A stretch of DNA of 64,000 bases from Acanthosepion lycidas (GCA_963932145.1 OZ010574.1:82996049-83060048); one strand, 5' to 3'; numbered from the stretch's first letter, positions 22,911 through 35,206 are shown. The notes: a model not told the origin generated them from the letters alone. A program made the numbers and translations.

Positions 22911-24740
22911 TCTGGAGATAGCAGTTCACTACCTTTCACATGACATCATGGCAATTCCCACAAATTAAAGAAAATGAAGATGAAATTAACCTTGTTTGCT
23001 TATACTCTGAAGAATATAGTGTAAAAAGAAAAGCGTTTGTGGAAAGAGGATGATATAATTGTAAACTAAGTATATTTTTAACTTCATTAAATACAGTTAA
23101 TTGGTATTTCCATTATTGCAGTTATGTCATTCAAATATTGGTGTAATTTCTACCACAAGTAATAGGTTAATTGATTGGTTCAGGTGTGGATGGATACTGA
23201 CAGCTTAGCCTGTGTCAGGTTAGGCCCTTAATAATCTGTGAGTATCTCTGGGGGTGAATAGAACAATCTTGATGTAACAAAGATCAAAACAATTCAGAAA
23301 CATCTCCAAACAGGAAGAGAGCAGATGATACAGACATTGGAGAGTTTTCCACTTGGATGCTTCTGAGCAAAGAAAGATTTGTAGGGACTCTTCAGGAAAT
23401 TGATAACTGATTCAGGTCACCTGAGTAGAAGGTACTGTTAAATGTCACTTTGGGGTGGTAGAGGTTTGCAACAGTAGCAAGCAAGAAAAAAAGAAAAAGA
23501 AAAAAAATCCGTCTCTAAATATTAAAGATGGAAAATTTGCTAAAAATAAGTTTGTTTCTACAAGGCCATAATTGAGTTGAAAACTCATCTAAGAAAAGGA
23601 AATAATGTTTATCCAATTCATGATTCATTTTTTTCTGAAGTCCTTCTCATGACATAGCTTTTCATGTCTGCATGACTTTCAAATTTCCGTTCTTCCTGTT
23701 TTAGTCTCCGAATCTTACATTGTTTCGTATTTCAATTCTACAGGACTTTATTGCTGTCTGTCTAGAAACCTTAACACTAATTAATTTTGATCATATTCTC
23801 ACTCAAATTAAGCAAATATTCAATTATTTTATTTTAATATTTAAAGTTTTGATTTTCCCAAATACATAACATTTCTGCTATCCTGATATTTTTTCATTAA
23901 AGCTTTTACAAGGATTATTTCTGGCCAATGGGAGGTGGGTACTGATTTTAAATGTAGAGAAAAAAATTAGAACTTACATTTGAAAAATTTCTCTCATAAT
24001 ATTTTTTATGTTGATTTTGCCAAACTGCTTGTTTTTATGTGCAGGTATATAAATAAATGAAATATATAAACAAATTAATAAATAAAATGAAAAAAAAAAC
24101 TAAAGGTCATGATCATAAATAAGCTTAAGCATTAGCCTTTAATAAAAGAACTGGGAAGGGTTACTTTCCTCCTTTCTCTACTTTCCTTAATCCTTGAGTG
24201 GCCTTATTATTAGCTGTGCTAAAGGATAATTAACACAGAGGCTGACAATATTATGAGACATATAACTAACAATCACCATCCAGTGTTGATTTCTGTGTCC
24301 ATGATGTCTCTCTCATATATATGAACAAGCTGTATTAAATTATAGGAGTTCACTCACATCATAGTAGCAGAAATTAGCCTCATGTTCACAGAGATAAACG
24401 CATAAAACATGCAAAAATAACAGGAAAAGCATGAAAAATTGTATGTTACTTTCATATGATTTATTTATATTTTTGTGTGTATTTCTTAGGTTACAATTGT
24501 TTTATGGTACATGTGATAAAAGAGAGAAATTTACTCCATAGTATTACAAACCATATCACAGAGAGAAGTTGGACACATGTTGCCTGTACCAAGGTTTGTG
24601 GTGAAGAGATTGAATTTAACACCTTTTGGCAGGATGTCCATATTTCCAGCAGGAACTGTTTTTGTTGCATGCTGGGAGAGGTTTTATTATGTTTAATTTT
24701 TATTTAATACAATGTTTTCATGTTATTATATTTTTTTTTT
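22911..24740. other. Unannotated stretch
   Basis: Includes a less AT-rich segment at 23180-23470 that I do not recognise, and otherwise AT-rich sequence. Confidence 0.5.
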
Positions 24741-24825
24741 TTTTGATTTTCATTATTATTATTATTATTATTTTTATATTTTCTTTTTATTTAATTATAA
24801 TAATAATAATAATAATCCTACAAAA
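24732..24825. repeat. Poly-T and (ATT)n/(AAT)n simple repeat
   Basis: A T run, (ATT)n, a T-rich spacer, then (AAT)n, so the two trinucleotide arrays are inverted relative to one another and could fold back. Confidence 0.9.
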
Positions 24826-24969
24826 TTCAAGTGATAATGTCTGTTTAATATTTTCTTCAATTTTGAATAAGTTGTTGCACGTCTGGATTGATATTGTTCA
24901 AACTTAGGACCTAATAGAATTTGCGAGTTGTCTCCAAATTCCAGTTGAGGCCATTGCTTTTGCTTTCAG

Positions 24970-25090
24970 CATTGAGAAGGTATGAAACCGTCTCCCCTCC
25001 ACATAGCTATGGGTTAATAACAGGGCAGGCATTTTTCTCTAGCCTTGGTTGGCAACTAGTCTATGAGAATGAAAATTCTGAATTCAAGAC
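24970..25090 (+). mobile_element. SINE body fragment
   Basis: Matches the SINE body: 'catagctatgggttaataac' followed by 'tctctagccttggttggcaa' and an 'actagtctatgagaa' block. It lies directly upstream of a LINE C-terminus. Confidence 0.55.
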
Positions 25091-25099
25091 AGGTGAAAA

Positions 25100-25540
25100 A
25101 ATTGCAACAGCAAGGTCTAGCATATTGAAGCTGTAGCTCGATACACCCTTGAAAGATGTCTGGATGAAACATATACAAATCTTCTTAGAAAAATCCAGAA
25201 CATCAGTTGGAAATCTCATGCAACACTTAACACATTTCATGGAAAAATGAGACCAATTTCTCTTAAGCTAAAACAAAATGATTACAGTTTGCTGGCCACT
25301 ACCACTGAGCAAACAGGGAAATCGCCTCATCCTTACCTTCATGGCATCCTTCTGGAAATGTCTTCTCACAAAAACTGTCTTTCCCAAACAACATAGCTTG
25401 GGGCTCATGGTTGGACATTGGGGATCTGGGGACAGCAATACAAGAGCAAACAGTATGAAAAGAGATTGCCAATGGAGTTCCGACCAGCCATACGGAGGTC
25501 AAAGGATGATGATGATGATACACCCCAGGGAAGTCTACAT
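25100..25540 (+). pseudogene. LINE C-terminal fragment, different family
   Basis: The plus strand reads 'YTLERCLDETYTNLLRKIQN', 'ISWKSHATLNTF', 'PISLKLKQND', later 'KRLPMEFRPAIRRSKDDDDD'. 'YTNLLRKIQNISW' and the following 'PP.S' plus cysteine-poor block are typical of the end of endonuclease/reverse transcriptase proteins of RTE-related LINEs. A (GAT)n run codes the Asp tract near the end and may be the 3' tail. Frames change at least twice. Confidence 0.65.
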
Positions 25541-25949
25541 GATTTACATAAATACATTCGTTATGATAAATAATTATAAATTAACTGTATAATTTGTAAA
25601 TTATAAATAAATTTTTAAAAGCATTATTTAGTTGTTAAAATTACCTTCCTGTAATTTTTTGTGCTTTGATTTTTTGGTAAAGAGAATCATTCAAAGAGGT
25701 GAAAATTCGATCTAACACTTTTGCTAGTTTTCTAGCAAATGTAATTCACTGCTAATAACCAGATCCTTTGATTGACACTGTTAGCTCTTGGGCATTGTTA
25801 TTGTACCATGTAGAAACACTTTAGGAATGTACAACGAATTAGTGTAATGAAAAGAGAGGTTCATGAACTTTGATTTTTTGGCCTCATTATTTTTTGATAG
25901 TTCACAAGATAAAAGTGTTTCATAATAAAACATGTATAATAATTCTTTA

Positions 25950-26325
25950 AAATGCAAAGAATACAAAACAATCCATTAGAAATTGAGTTTTCATCTTTTA
26001 TGAGCTGTTTTCCCTTATGTCCCAAGTCTCTCATTACTCTATTGCTCTTTTCATGGAAAGTGTTCAGATGTATTGCATTCCTTCGTCCCACTGATTCTAA
26101 CTTTCATGATGAAGACCTACCATACTGTGCCTTTTGTATTGCACTGGTGAGATGTAAGTTCTTCTTGAGCAGCTTCTTCACACAAACCCCTGTTTTGTGG
26201 AACCAACTCCCAAGAAGATGCTTCCACAATCACTACAATTTTAACCTGATCAAGTCTGAGGTCAGCCATTATTCTTCACACCTATTCACAAAAACTATGC
26301 CTCTTACTCTGTAACCCTCTACCTC
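25950..26325 (+). pseudogene. CR1/Jockey-group LINE C-terminus, third family
   Basis: The frame at 25952-26314 ends with 'SSFFTQTPVLWNQLPRRCFH' and 'NFNLIKSEVSHYSSHLF', matching the 'FFPRT..LWN.LP..CFP...L..FK..V' signature of this LINE group. The N-terminal half reads 'LSWKVFRCIAF'-type sequence of uncertain origin. Confidence 0.65.
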
Positions 26326-26339
26326 GAGTGGCTCTTGGA

Positions 26340-26505
26340 CCTTGTACAGCATGAACATCATTGTTAAAAAAAAAGGACTTTGGATGATCACGATTTTCCA
26401 AAACTTCCTGTCCTTTGTAGCAACTTTTGTTACATTACCATCCCTTCCAATCCCTCCTCTGCCATCCAGTATCACAAATTGTTTAGGCAGTTTTCTTGCT
26501 GTAAA
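26340..26505 (-). mobile_element. RTE-like LINE 3' end fragment
   Basis: On the minus strand it reads 'VATKDRKFWKIVIIQ', the family's penultimate 'ATKDRK.WR.MI' block. It abuts the previous CR1-group fragment. Confidence 0.62.
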
Positions 26506-27050
26506 TTTTGTTCTAGTACTTGCAACCTTATCAGGAGCTAAATGTTGTCAGTATTGTAGACAAGAGTTTATTAGATACATCCTAGTGTTTCATGGAATGT
26601 TACATTTCAAATTAAAATATGCATATATTTTTATGGAAGTGAATGACAACATCAGAGGCAAGTATATGACTATTTTACATGTATTATAATTATTTTATAT
26701 ATTTTTAAGTTTTTTTTATACGTATTTTAAAATGCAGTCACATGCAGTGAAAGATATTCAATGTTGTTTTTCTTTTTGTATAATAAAGGCTTTTCGAATG
26801 TTAAGTCTTTCCTTGCAGTGAGTGCTATATAGTATTTGGGCATTTTCTCTTTACTTATATTAATAGATTTATTTTAATTGCAATATGATGTTTGAAATAT
26901 ACATGAATGTGAGAGTGTGGTGCAGTATAAGAATTTAATGTTGTTTTTTGATTATTATTATTGGAGATGCAATCTCTGAAAGGATCTGAGAATTTATAAA
27001 CAACATTGTTTTTACCAAGGGGAAATTTTTGAGCCCCTGAATTATTCGTA
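26506..27050. other. AT-rich stretch, nothing recognised
   Basis: No feature that I can support. Confidence 0.5.
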
Positions 27051-27051
27051 G

Positions 27052-27814
27052 CTAGCAGTATGACCCGGCATTGCCCAGGCTTGATTAAAAAATCATACAA
27101 CTCATACAGCAATCGCTATCACTTGACTTAAAATATTTTTGCCCTTCCTTGCCTTTAAAGGAGTGTCCTTTGCCGTGCTGATGTTGCCACATGCCTTACT
27201 TCTTGCCTATCACACACTGCAAATTTTTTCTAAGCTCTATACGAAACATTAAATTTGTTACAAAAAAAGAACTAAACAAAATGAACACAAACGATCAGAT
27301 TTAAAAAAGGACTCATAACTGGAAAAACCGAATGAAAAAAGAATGTTAACAAAAAATACTTTTTCACACCCAACCCAGTTCTGCCGAATCAGAATCAACA
27401 TTGAGTTTAAGCAAGCAGATGAGCCAATTGGAGTAAAGTGCCATGCAGATTTAAATTTTTCCCACTTGCAGCTATTGATTTTTTTTTGCATGCTAGCATG
27501 TTAGTTAACATTTATGTCAGTCAGCTGTTGGCTCTCACGCTGGCCAATAGAATCTCCCTGCCTATTCATGGCAGCCAGCTATATACTCTCACTCTGGCCA
27601 GTAGAAAATGGCTGCAAACTACATGAAAACTGGCGTAGAAGCATGAAAAAGTCGATTATTTCCACTATCGATGGGAGTTTGGAAATGCAAAGTTGGTCTT
27701 GGCCTTCCCACTAATTTTGAGCATGTGCATGTAAATTTTGGTGCAAATCTGTCAAAAATTGCGTCCGTGCATTCGTTACACGCACACACACATCCTGCCT
27801 TTTATACATAGAGA
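27052..27814 (-). mobile_element. Non-autonomous Helitron-like element
   Basis: Read on the minus strand, it starts TCTCTATGTATAAAAGGCAG and ends with a GC-rich hairpin (about 27062-27083) a short distance before CTAG at 27052-27055. A 5' TC, a terminal hairpin and a 3' CTAG are the Helitron end rules, and no inverted repeats are present. The 5' flank is A as expected; the 3' flank is C rather than T. Inside is a pair of similar 45-bp segments at 27520-27565 and 27570-27612. There is no Rep/helicase. The 'cccggcattgccc' end type is widespread in invertebrates. Family placement is inference. Confidence 0.6.
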
Positions 27815-28089
27815 TAATTAGGTTAATTCTCTGAAACTTTTTATGATAAATGATATATGTAAGGTGATTATTGCAGTCAGTAAGTGATATCCACCTGTGA
27901 AGTATATGTTCAATGTTTTTTTTCCTCTTGTTTATAGTCACGGTGAATTCACTTATGTAAGCATAAATTAATTATGCTTTTATTTTATTTTATATCAGGA
28001 CAATTGTGCTATTTTTCTAAAATTCTTTGAGGTTAATTTTATTTGCTTGTCAACAGCACTGGTGGAGATATACAAAACAAACACAAAAA

Positions 28090-28720
28090 AATGAAACTGT
28101 TGGTTGAATTTAACAAAACTTTTATATCATTAGAATTTATCTTATATATTTATAAGTTTACCATTCTTCCATGCTTTAAATATTGCTGCCACATACAGAT
28201 TGGTGCTTCTGTTACATATTTAGAGATTCTTGATAAAATCCTAAGAATAATCTAGAATATTATTGGTCCTGACCTGACATTTTGGCTTCAGTTACTTCCC
28301 CACGACTATAATTTAGCTTCCCCATGTTTTTTTATAGATATTCCATAAATATTTTCATGGTAATTGTTCTCTGGAACTTTTCTCTATTGCACCTAGATTA
28401 TGAATTTAAGTGAAGTATTAGATTGGCAGCAAGTTCTAATCATTTTACTGTAAGTTCTATGCTAAGCATTTCTTCTCTTGCACTTCTCACTTTTGAAACT
28501 CTCTTCTGGATTTATGCTTTCCAGTCAACTTTGATCTTCAAAAATTTAAATGCAATTTCAATCATTATCTTCTCTTCTTAATTCCAGTTCTTTTATTGTT
28601 ATTACTTCTTTATCATGTTTTTTTTTTTCTCTTATTCTTTCATACTCAGTACCACCTTGTGTCTTCGTGACTATTGCCTTGCTTGGAATGCAATGATTAA
28701 ACAAAATTTATCATCTAGCC
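28090..28720 (+). pseudogene. CR1/Jockey-like LINE C-terminal fragment
   Basis: The plus strand reads 'FKYCCHIQIGASVTYLEILD', 'NIIGPDLTFWLQLL', a decayed middle, then the family 3' tail ending 'CVFVTIALLGMQ'. The copy follows the family from the 'YCCHIW' block to the 3' end and is 5'-truncated. Confidence 0.75.
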
Positions 28721-29735
28721 AATAAGCTTTTTTTTTTTAAATTTGCAAACAGCTTCTATTAAAATGCATAATTAAAGGGATTTTTCTGAATTTGCTTTAT
28801 ATTATTTCTTTTGGAAACCTATCTTTCAGGTATGTAGTTCTAACATGACATTGTATATTACAATAAAGATTATTTTAGCTTCATTAGGTTGAAATAATGA
28901 ACTGAAAATGTAAGTTTAACAACTATTAGGTGATCATATTTGAATATAAAATAGCATAAAGTGAGGAGAAGGAAAATAGTTTTCAAACCAGTCTTCCCAT
29001 GCTCTTGCCCACTGGAAGTAATCTTCATTAGATGGTCATGCATTCTATCATGGTGACACATACTGCTTTGATTATTTTCAAATAAGAGTAAATGTCATGA
29101 CTCTTAAATCTCCATCTGTCTCTGATAGACATCACTCAATCACTTAAGGGGACCAGCAGTCACTGGACATTTTTCAAGTGCATGACAAAGTTGGGTTTGT
29201 TCAAAATCTGTCTGATCAGAATTACTGTTCAAGCTTTCTTTTATAAAAGAAGACTTCATCAGTAATATGATCTCTTTGAATACATTTCTGACATGGATCA
29301 AAAGTTTATCACAATGGGTTGGACACCAGGTGCTGACCTTTCTAGAAGGATACTTGAAGAGGTATGATGCCCTTATTTAAAGGAAATTTATTCAGAGGAG
29401 AAATGAAAGGACAGAGACAAGGTCAAGAGTGTGAGAACAGCATGGCTGTCACAAGTAAATGCTTTGAAACTACACAACTTCTATCTCTGACTCAAGGCAA
29501 ATATGTTAGTTCTAAATTATTACAAATCTACAATTATCAAGAGTTTAGCAAAGGACTTGTTTGCCTCTAATAATGAGTTAAATGATAACTGTACCTAACA
29601 CTTGGAATCAGTTATTAATATTACTTATTGATAATAAAGCAGAGAAAATATATTTGTAGAAATCAATCAGGAAGTGATTTTAACTTATATAATTGAGGAT
29701 TAAAATAATGACTCACAAGCTTTCTAGGTAGGTTA
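28721..29735. other. Unannotated stretch
   Basis: 29120-29480 is less AT-rich and contains the frame 29364-29570 without recognisable motifs. I see no splice-bounded exon or repeat hallmark. It is a candidate for unique or old repeat DNA. Confidence 0.45.
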
Positions 29736-29739
29736 CACA

Positions 29740-30326
29740 TTATTTTGCTTTATCCCTCTTGCATTCAATCTGTCCTCTGAGTATCAAATTTTCCAAGCCC
29801 TCTTTCCTCATTATGTGCCCCAGAAACTTTAACTTTCTTTTTCTGATGTTAAAAATAAGTGTCCTTTCTGTTAGCATTTTCTCTAAAACATTGGTCCTTG
29901 GTATTGTCAGCATCTTTCTGTAGAGCCACATTTCTGTTGCTTCAAGTCTCTTCTTCATCTGTGAAGAGATGGTCCAAAATTCAATGCCATATAGAAAGAT
30001 TGATATTACATAACAGTTCAGTACTCTTTTCTTTTTCTAACAAGATTTTCTGATTTTTCAATACTTTGCTTAGCTTTTGGAAGGTAACTTTCACTATCCG
30101 TATTCACCTTTGGATTTCTGTGTCAAACTTTCTGCCGTCTGTCAAAACACTTTCCAGATATTTAAATTGTTTTAATTGATTTTGCTATCTCCAATTTGCA
30201 ATTTGCATGTTGGACTGTTCCTTTTGCTAACAACCAAGCATTCTATCTTCCTGCAATTGATGTTTAGTCCTTTCTTCTCACTTTCCTTAATTGCCTTCTG
30301 TAGGAGTTCTTGTAGTTTCCTTTCTA
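29740..30326 (-). pseudogene. RTE-like LINE, C-terminal half (downstream part of a split copy)
   Basis: The minus strand from 30326 reads 'VERKLQELL'-type sequence, 'EERTKHQLQEDRMLGC', 'LKQFKYLESVLTDGRKFDTE', then 29958-29740 'KKRLEATEMWLYRKMLTIPR' and 'KRKLKFLGHIMRKEGLENL'. This is the region right after YADD through to near the C-terminus. The upstream part of the same protein lies at 31162-31510, beyond a mariner insertion. Confidence 0.85.
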
Positions 30327-31161
30327 CGGAGGTGTGATAGGTAAGTTGTCCCTATTTTATATTTTTGATTTTGTGCAGAGGATTTGTTTTTGATTTTGTC
30401 AACTGCACAGTAAAGTAGGGTCAGTTGTGTACCATCTGTGAGTAAAAAGGGTACCATGTTACAATTCACTCCGCCAGAAATTTGGAAACCACTTGCTGTA
30501 CTGATTGGCATTCATGCTGGAAGCTTCAATAAGAACATTTCAGAGTGTTTGGGTGTCAATCTGAGGGCTATGCAGAGAATTCGGAAAGAGTTGGTTCAGT
30601 CCAAACGTGAATATGAAGGTGTTTGGAATGATCACTAGTAATGGCAAAATTTTGCCTACATTCATCTTCCCACAAGACCTCAGTATGGAAGCCTATATCA
30701 TGAATGGCTGCTGGAATTTCAATGTCTGGCAACAGGACTCTGTACCATATCACAGAAACAGGAGAACCCAATCATAGCTGTCAGATAATTTTTGCAAGTG
30801 CATCAACTGTTACAACTGGCCACCTATCTCCCCAGACTGCAATCCCATTAATTATTATGTGTTGGGTGCAGTTGACTGAGAGACCTACAAAACTCCTTGT
30901 AACACCAAAGTTGAACTCAAGATAAGGATTATGACAGCATTCACCAACTTAAACAAGGAATCCATCCAGAAGAGTTTCAGGATATTCCAGAGTTATCTTG
31001 AGGCTGTGGTTGAAGCCAATGTTGATTTTATTGAATAAAATTATTCTTTAGTATTTAAGATATTTTTGTGTAATTTTGGTAAATATATGTGTTAAAATGA
31101 GATATCAGTGTTATTTTCATTTTTATGTAATTTAGATGACATTTTTTCCACCGCACACTGT
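30327..31161 (+). mobile_element. Mariner-family element, internally deleted, inserted in a LINE
   Basis: The ends at about 30327 (TACGGAGGTGTGATAGGTAAG) and 31161 (inverse of TACAGTGTGCGGTGGAAAAA) are degenerate inverted repeats at TA dinucleotides. 30456-30638 codes the N-terminal helix-turn-helix part ('ISECLGVNLRAMQRIRKEL'). From 30640 come 'GKILPTFIFPQDLS' and then 'SPDCNPINYYVLGAV' (Asp at 30835), ending 'SYLEAVVEANVDFIE' and a stop at 31036. The central catalytic part is missing between the HTH and the middle block. Confidence 0.8.
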
Positions 31162-31510
31162 ATATATGCTATGAACACGGTGTCATCTGCATATCTTATG
31201 TTGTTAAGATTGTGGCTGCCAATAATGAATCCTTGTAGGATTTCTAATTCTCTCAGAATTGCCCTACTGTAAATAAGTCCAATGATAAGACATCCTTTTC
31301 TGTCACTGCTTTCTAAGTTTGTATATTTACTGAATTCATTTTCTATCTGTGTGCAGGTGGTTTGATTCCAGTATAATTTCTGGATTATTTGAATATCCTC
31401 CCAAAATATGTCAAGGTTACCTTGCAGTTCCTATAGATCTTTTTGACATACTTTATCAAACACTCTCTTTTCATTCTGAAGATGCTTTTGGAAACTAAGG
31501 TAGTAATATT
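31162..31510 (-). pseudogene. RTE-like LINE, RT palm (upstream part of a split copy)
   Basis: The minus strand reads 'EYTNLESSDRKGC', 'RAILRELEILQGFIIGS' and 'NLNNIRYADDTVF', with YADD at 31182-31193. It stops at the mariner boundary three to four codons after YADD and resumes at 30326. The 'RQGC' motif is 'RKGC' here. Confidence 0.82.
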
Positions 31511-31984
31511 TATTAAAGAATTTCTACAAGTCATTTAAACTGGACTATATATTCTGAACTATGATGTCAAGAGGAATTTTTTATTTACCTCAGTTTATTT
31601 TCTTCAAAATACCTAGAAAATCTTAACAATAAAAAGGAGTGTCATTAAATATTTCTGTAAGAAAATCTTTTTGTATAGCATAGCCTGCTACATAGGAAAA
31701 TGACAATCCAATATCTTTGGAGATATGCATTTCTGGTTTCAGCAACTGATCAAATGTCTGGCATGCTAATTCATACAAAAATATCCATATTTTGAACAGT
31801 CATAATCTTTAATATCTATTTTCAATTGAAGGAGTAATTTAGTTTTGTCAGTATGAAATTTCTCAGTAATATTTTATATCATAATAAAATATATACTTAT
31901 GGAAACTGTCTGAATTTAACAAATTCACTTTCCATAGAGTCTACATTAAATTCTTAAGGCATATGAAAATACTATATACCATTA
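31511..31984. other. AT-rich stretch, nothing recognised
   Basis: No feature that I can support. Confidence 0.5.
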
Positions 31985-32547
31985 CCCTTCAGAATGTGGG
32001 CAATCATGGTTCTCCACACTTTCCTGTCCTTTGTAGCTGTTAGTAAAGTTTGTTAGTATCTTCTAATCCCTGTTCCACCAACCATTTACACAAGCTCATT
32101 AGATAGGTTATCTGCTGCTTTCCTTTGCCCTTTTTTTCTTTCAGTATGTCCTCTAAGTGTAAAATTTTGCAAGTCCTCTTTCCTCATTATGTGCCCTAGA
32201 AATTTCAAATATCTCTTTCTGACACAATATATAACTGTCATTGCTCATATGTTCAGTCCATGGTATTCTCAGCATCCTTTTGTAGAACAAGATTTTTGTT
32301 GGCTCAAGTTTCTTTTCCATCTGTGATGAGATTTTCCAGCATTCACTGCCATGTAGGAGGATCAATATTACATATCTGTTCAGTACTCTTTTCTTTGTAT
32401 CCAATGAAATTTTCCTGTTTCTGAATACTTTTCTTTCATTTTGGAAACCATCTTTTGCTATCATAATGTGCTTTTGAATATTGGTATTACATTTTCTATC
32501 CTCTGTTAAAATTATATTTAAATTTTTGCACTTGTTTAATTTTGGCA
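31985..32547 (-). pseudogene. RTE-like LINE, C-terminal part (downstream half of second split copy)
   Basis: The minus-strand frame 32554-32153 reads 'KCNTNIQKHIMIAKDGFQNE', 'KISLDTKKRVLNRYVI', 'LLHGSECWKISSQMEKKLEP', and 'FYKRMLRIPWTEH'. Down to 31985 it continues into the 'ATKDRKVWRTMI' end. Best preserved C-terminal copy of this family. The upstream half lies at 33020-33260. Confidence 0.87.
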
Positions 32548-33018
32548 TCTCCAATGTTATTGGTTCTGACCTGGAATTTCAACTTCAGTCATTTTTCACC
32601 ACCATGATATGGCTCCCATATGTCTTTTCTATCAATATTTTCATGGCAGTTGTTCTAATAAGCTCTCCTCCTTTGTACCTCAGCCACATAAATTTAAATG
32701 CAGTTCTAGATTGGCAACTAGTTTCATTGTTTTACTGTTGAATTAACTAAATGTAACAAGAGTTCTATTCTAATAGTTTCATTTCTTGCACTTCTCACCT
32801 TTGAATCTGTCTCCTTTCTTGTTTCCTTGCCACCTAAAATCTTAAAAAATCTAGATGCAATATCAATTGCAACCTTCTGCTTTCCTGAATCCTGTTCTTT
32901 TATTGATCTTTCTCCACACGTCTTCTCGTTTTCTTTCACTCTCAGTAACCCTTTACATCTTAGTGGCATTATCACCTTGCTTAGAGTTAAATGATTAAAA
33001 AAGAAATTGTCATGTTGA
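32548..33018 (+). mobile_element. CR1/Jockey-like LINE 3' fragment nested in the RTE-like LINE
   Basis: The plus strand reads 'GISNVIGSDLEFQLQSF', 'VFSINIFMAVVLISSPPL', 'EFYSNSFISCTSHL' and the family 3' tail ending at 'TS.WHYHLA'. It sits exactly between the two halves of the minus-strand RTE-like LINE, so it inserted after that element. Confidence 0.78.
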
Positions 33019-33262
33019 ACTATTTTTTATTTTGCTGACAACCACACATTTTGTCTTCTTACAGTTGAGGCTTAGTCCTTTCTTCTCACTTTCCTTTATT
33101 ACCTTTTGTTATAATTCCTGTAGTTTCCTTTTTATATCTGCTATCAACACTGTTACCTGCATATTTAATGCTGTTAAGATTGCTAATAAAGAATGTTAAA
33201 GCCAGAATTCTAATTCTCTCAGGATTGCTCATTGTACAGGTTGAACAATATTAAGCCCATTA
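33019..33262 (-). pseudogene. RTE-like LINE, RT fragment (upstream half of second split copy)
   Basis: The minus strand reads a decayed 'ERTKPQL*EDKMCGC' block and upstream 'SIKYAGNSV', where the YADD box is mutated. It joins in order with the part at 31985-32547. Confidence 0.68.
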
Positions 33263-33587
33263 AATATCTACAAACATCTATTAGAACATTCCTTGTGCTC
33301 CAAGTATTAGTCATCACTAAATTATGCATTGGAAAATGTTAGACATCTATGAGAAGCAAAAGCACAAATCATGCAGTAAAAAGCAAAATTTTATTGTCAA
33401 AATCTGTGTAGATATTAAGAACATAAGGAAATATTCTGTATTCATTGACCGAGCAATTTTACTACTTTTGGTTGAAATATATATAAAATCTTTCTCATAA
33501 AAGATATTTCTGAAAAATAGGCTACTCAAGTCTGGTAGCTGTTATGGCATATACCTGCATAAAAGTGATGAAAATATTTGCCAAAAA

Positions 33588-34996
33588 AGTATAAAAATAA
33601 CAAACTTCAAGAGACTGATTCAAAAAAAGATGTGGGACATTGAATTTCTTGATTGTTTTAAATTTACCTATTTATTTTTTTAAAATAAGTTTTCAAACAT
33701 TTTCTTTATTGAAAGATAAAAATAGATAATGCTGATAAATTGTATCCACAACATCATATCTGATTAGTGGGAGGCTAACATATGGAGGCATTCTCATCAT
33801 GACCTCTGATCATTCAGAGATTAAATCAAGTGTGACAGGACAGAGAAAAGAGAGTGCTTTCCTTATAAGGCAAACAGCTGAAAAGGTGAAGAAGAGAGCC
33901 ACATCTGTTCCATGTATTTTCTTACTGTTCATTCCTGCATCATTCTAAAAGTAGGGTCTCCCTCTCTCTCAGTCAACATAAAGAAAAAGTGGATTTTTAT
34001 ATTAACCATATTTTCCACAATGTATAAGAAAAGTTGCATTTGCCCTTTTACAGCATATATTTATTTTGATCTGTAACCCTTTTACTTAGCTATGCTATAC
34101 CCTTAAAAGTTGCCTTCTGAAAACTCTACAGATTATTCAGTAATGTTGTAAGAAATCAGATAGTAAGGTAGATTGAAGGCAATTTGATTGGTCACAAATT
34201 ATTGACAGATCTCATCTGTTTCTATTTACTTTATGAATATTTTTATGAACAATTACTAGTAAATAAAGAGTTATAACTTCCATAACATTCTTTTGACAGT
34301 TTCTTTTCAAATTAAAATGTGGTTAATGTAAAGAAAACTATTATTTTAATGTGTAATTGATTATCACCTCCATAACATTCAGTTACTCATCCTTCTTTTA
34401 AAATTATTATTACCATTCATTTGGGAATATAATAATATGTCTAAAACACAATATGATTATTTATTCTGTTTCTATGCAACGTTTTGTACTGATCTTTGTT
34501 GTTAAGCTATCTATATGGTTGAAAGAAGTGTGGTCTTAACCAAGACCCATAGGCTTCACTTGTTCAAAGCCCTTTTTATTTCAAAGATGACAGTTTAGAT
34601 ATTTCTGAATTGCTTTGGTGTCATGCAAGACATCCATATGGAAGTCACGGTTTGACAGGTCTATTTTAGAGGATGACAATTATTCAGGTTAATATTTTTT
34701 GTATATAGCTTATTCTATTTAAAATTTCCTTATCTTCTATAAAAGAAATTGTTATGATTAATCCATATATAGATTTGATTAACTTTATGTGATAGAATTG
34801 TTTACATCTGGACATTTAGCACTGTAAAAAGGTGTTTTTTTTTTGTCAGCAAAAATAAAATGGTGCAGATTGCAATATGAAAAAAAGAAATGTATATGTC
34901 ATCGTCTTATATAATAAATCTTCAACAATCTAGTTAAAAGAGAATGTTATAAAACTTTGAATAAAATTTCAGGGTTTTTTTTTTCAAAATAGAAAC
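33588..34996. repeat. 1.4-kb direct duplication, copy A
   Basis: Nearly identical to 40462-41880. From about 33695 to 34980 I count roughly a dozen substitutions and few indels by eye. There is no long open frame, TIR or LTR. Copy A is the shorter form at 34815, where copy B has about 10 extra bases. Confidence 0.93.
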
Positions 34997-35139
34997 TTTT
35001 TTTTAACTCACTGAGTCTAGCAAAATATCACCTACAATCAAGAAACAAGAGTTATGTTATTGCAAGACTTTTTATTTGATATCACCTTAGCTAACAACCA
35101 TATATTTAGTTAACAAAATAACACAAAGATAGAAAAAAT

Positions 35140-35142
35140 AAT

Positions 35143-35202
<60 letters not shown>
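35140..35202. repeat. (CA)n(TA)n microsatellite
   Basis: A CA run passes directly into a TA run of about 40 bp. Confidence 0.95.

Positions 35203-35206
<4 letters not shown>

Noticed and set aside
25861-26091. Minus-strand 76-codon frame
   Set aside because: Antisense to the CR1-group C-terminus at 25950-26325, with no motif of its own.
29364-29570. Host exon in the less AT-rich stretch 29120-29480
   Set aside because: The frame has no domain and no convincing splice-bounded structure.
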